From Pseudomonas sp. A-RE-19 (lineage in GTDB: Bacteria > Pseudomonadota > Gammaproteobacteria > Pseudomonadales > Pseudomonadaceae), in assembly GCF_019956555.1 (NCBI RefSeq), contig NZ_JAHBDQ010000005.1:1-64000 (forward strand): 64,000 bases of DNA, given 5' to 3'. Below the pieces are notes generated by a model. The model saw only the letters and a list, made by a program, of their open reading frames with translations. It ran no database searches and had not been told where the DNA came from. Position numbers and translations under genes: made by a program. Shown here piece after piece: positions 63,803 through 64,000 of this stretch. The first letter of the stretch is position 1; each line of letters opens with the position of its first letter.

Positions 63803-64000
63803 ATGGCGGCCACTGGACCACTGACATTCAATGCGCCGAAAGTCAACGGGGTGGCAGATCCTGATGTTGATCCAGAGGGGCATATTCCGCTTGAGTTGTT
63901 GCGCACGGGAATTGATGTGGTAGTTCCTTTGTGGCCCGAACCAGCGAAGGATCCAGGTGAAAGAGATATTCTGACAGTCCGTTTTGAACAGCCAGGGCAA
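63803..64000 (+). CDS. N-terminus of an unrecognised protein (partial)
   Basis: ATG at 63803 follows GAAGGAGTTACGAT, a strong ribosome site. The first 66 residues (MAATGPLTFNAPKVNGVADPD..., then LLRTGIDVVVPLWPEPAKDPG and ILTVRFEQPGQ) run off the right edge. No signal peptide. The beta-rich, Pro-containing style resembles the protein at 47495-48271 and other large pseudomonad Ig-like-repeat proteins; this is a composition-level impression. Confidence 0.6.
   Translation, partial: MAATGPLTFNAPKVNGVADPDVDPEGHIPLELLRTGIDVVVPLWPEPAKDPGERDILTVRFEQPGQ

Overview
The window is chromosomal DNA from a Pseudomonas of the broad P. fluorescens group. Evidence is the gene content: a kguE-kguK-kguT-kguD operon with ptxS and perfect PtxS palindromes, an aruH-type arginine:pyruvate transaminase, an MvaU-type H-NS-like protein, a CSS-motif EAL protein, a DUF6124-type small protein, high GC, and many REPIN-type inverted repeats of two sequence families. 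Most of the window is ordinary core genome; two stretches are accessory.

Left part (1-5.1 kb): unrecognised genes end at a 23-nt tRNA 3'-end fragment with its own downstream hairpin (2028-2092), which looks like the right border of an integrated element. Beyond it lie three decayed genes: a dihydrodipicolinate-synthase-family fragment, a LysE/RhtB exporter with a frameshifting deletion, and an ArgD-like gene with a large in-frame internal deletion. From 3.5 to 10.1 kb there is a minus-strand run of PLP-related genes (glyA, argD remnant, yggS-like, benE-like transporter, serC) read away from a divergent MocR/PdxR-type regulator.

Middle part (10-49.7 kb): small hypothetical genes; modABC with a classic ModE operator; nitronate monooxygenase; acuI-like reductase; an alkylation-repair run (2OG-Fe(II) oxygenase, alkB, ada) whose Ada lacks three of four zinc cysteines; small lipoproteins; galU; gor; a divergent KfrA-like/tyrosine-recombinase pair around a palindrome; ahpC-ahpF; gloA; mvaU; an EAL phosphodiesterase; a LysR/DMT pair; hppD; rarD; aldo/keto reductase and LysR; a long structured leader in front of a DUF6124-type gene; an MFS/cdaR/garK glycerate or sugar-diacid set; an MCP; and aruH. 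Two tandemly amplified REPIN arrays sit at 37.85-38.34 kb and 41.13-41.50 kb.

Right part (49.8-64 kb): an accessory segment of about 8.3 kb separates aruH from kguD and is flanked on both sides by similar REPIN-containing sequence. Its first half is a copper-handling set (small membrane protein, Met-rich secreted protein, isoprenylcysteine-methyltransferase-like protein, DUF5676, Cu(I) P1B-ATPase with an N-terminal YHS domain, two small membrane proteins). Its second half is a translationally coupled pair of archaeal-type AMP phosphorylase and PRPP-synthetase homologues, followed by a broken archaeal-type S-adenosylmethionine synthetase. The pairing of archaeal-like nucleotide/SAM enzymes with copper export is the best candidate here for an undescribed system. 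The other strong candidate is the leader RNA at 40.53-40.74 kb, in which one strand can pair either with an upstream arm or with two repeated elements that include the ribosome-binding-site region. The window closes with the 2-ketogluconate operon, ptxS, and the start of an unrecognised gene.
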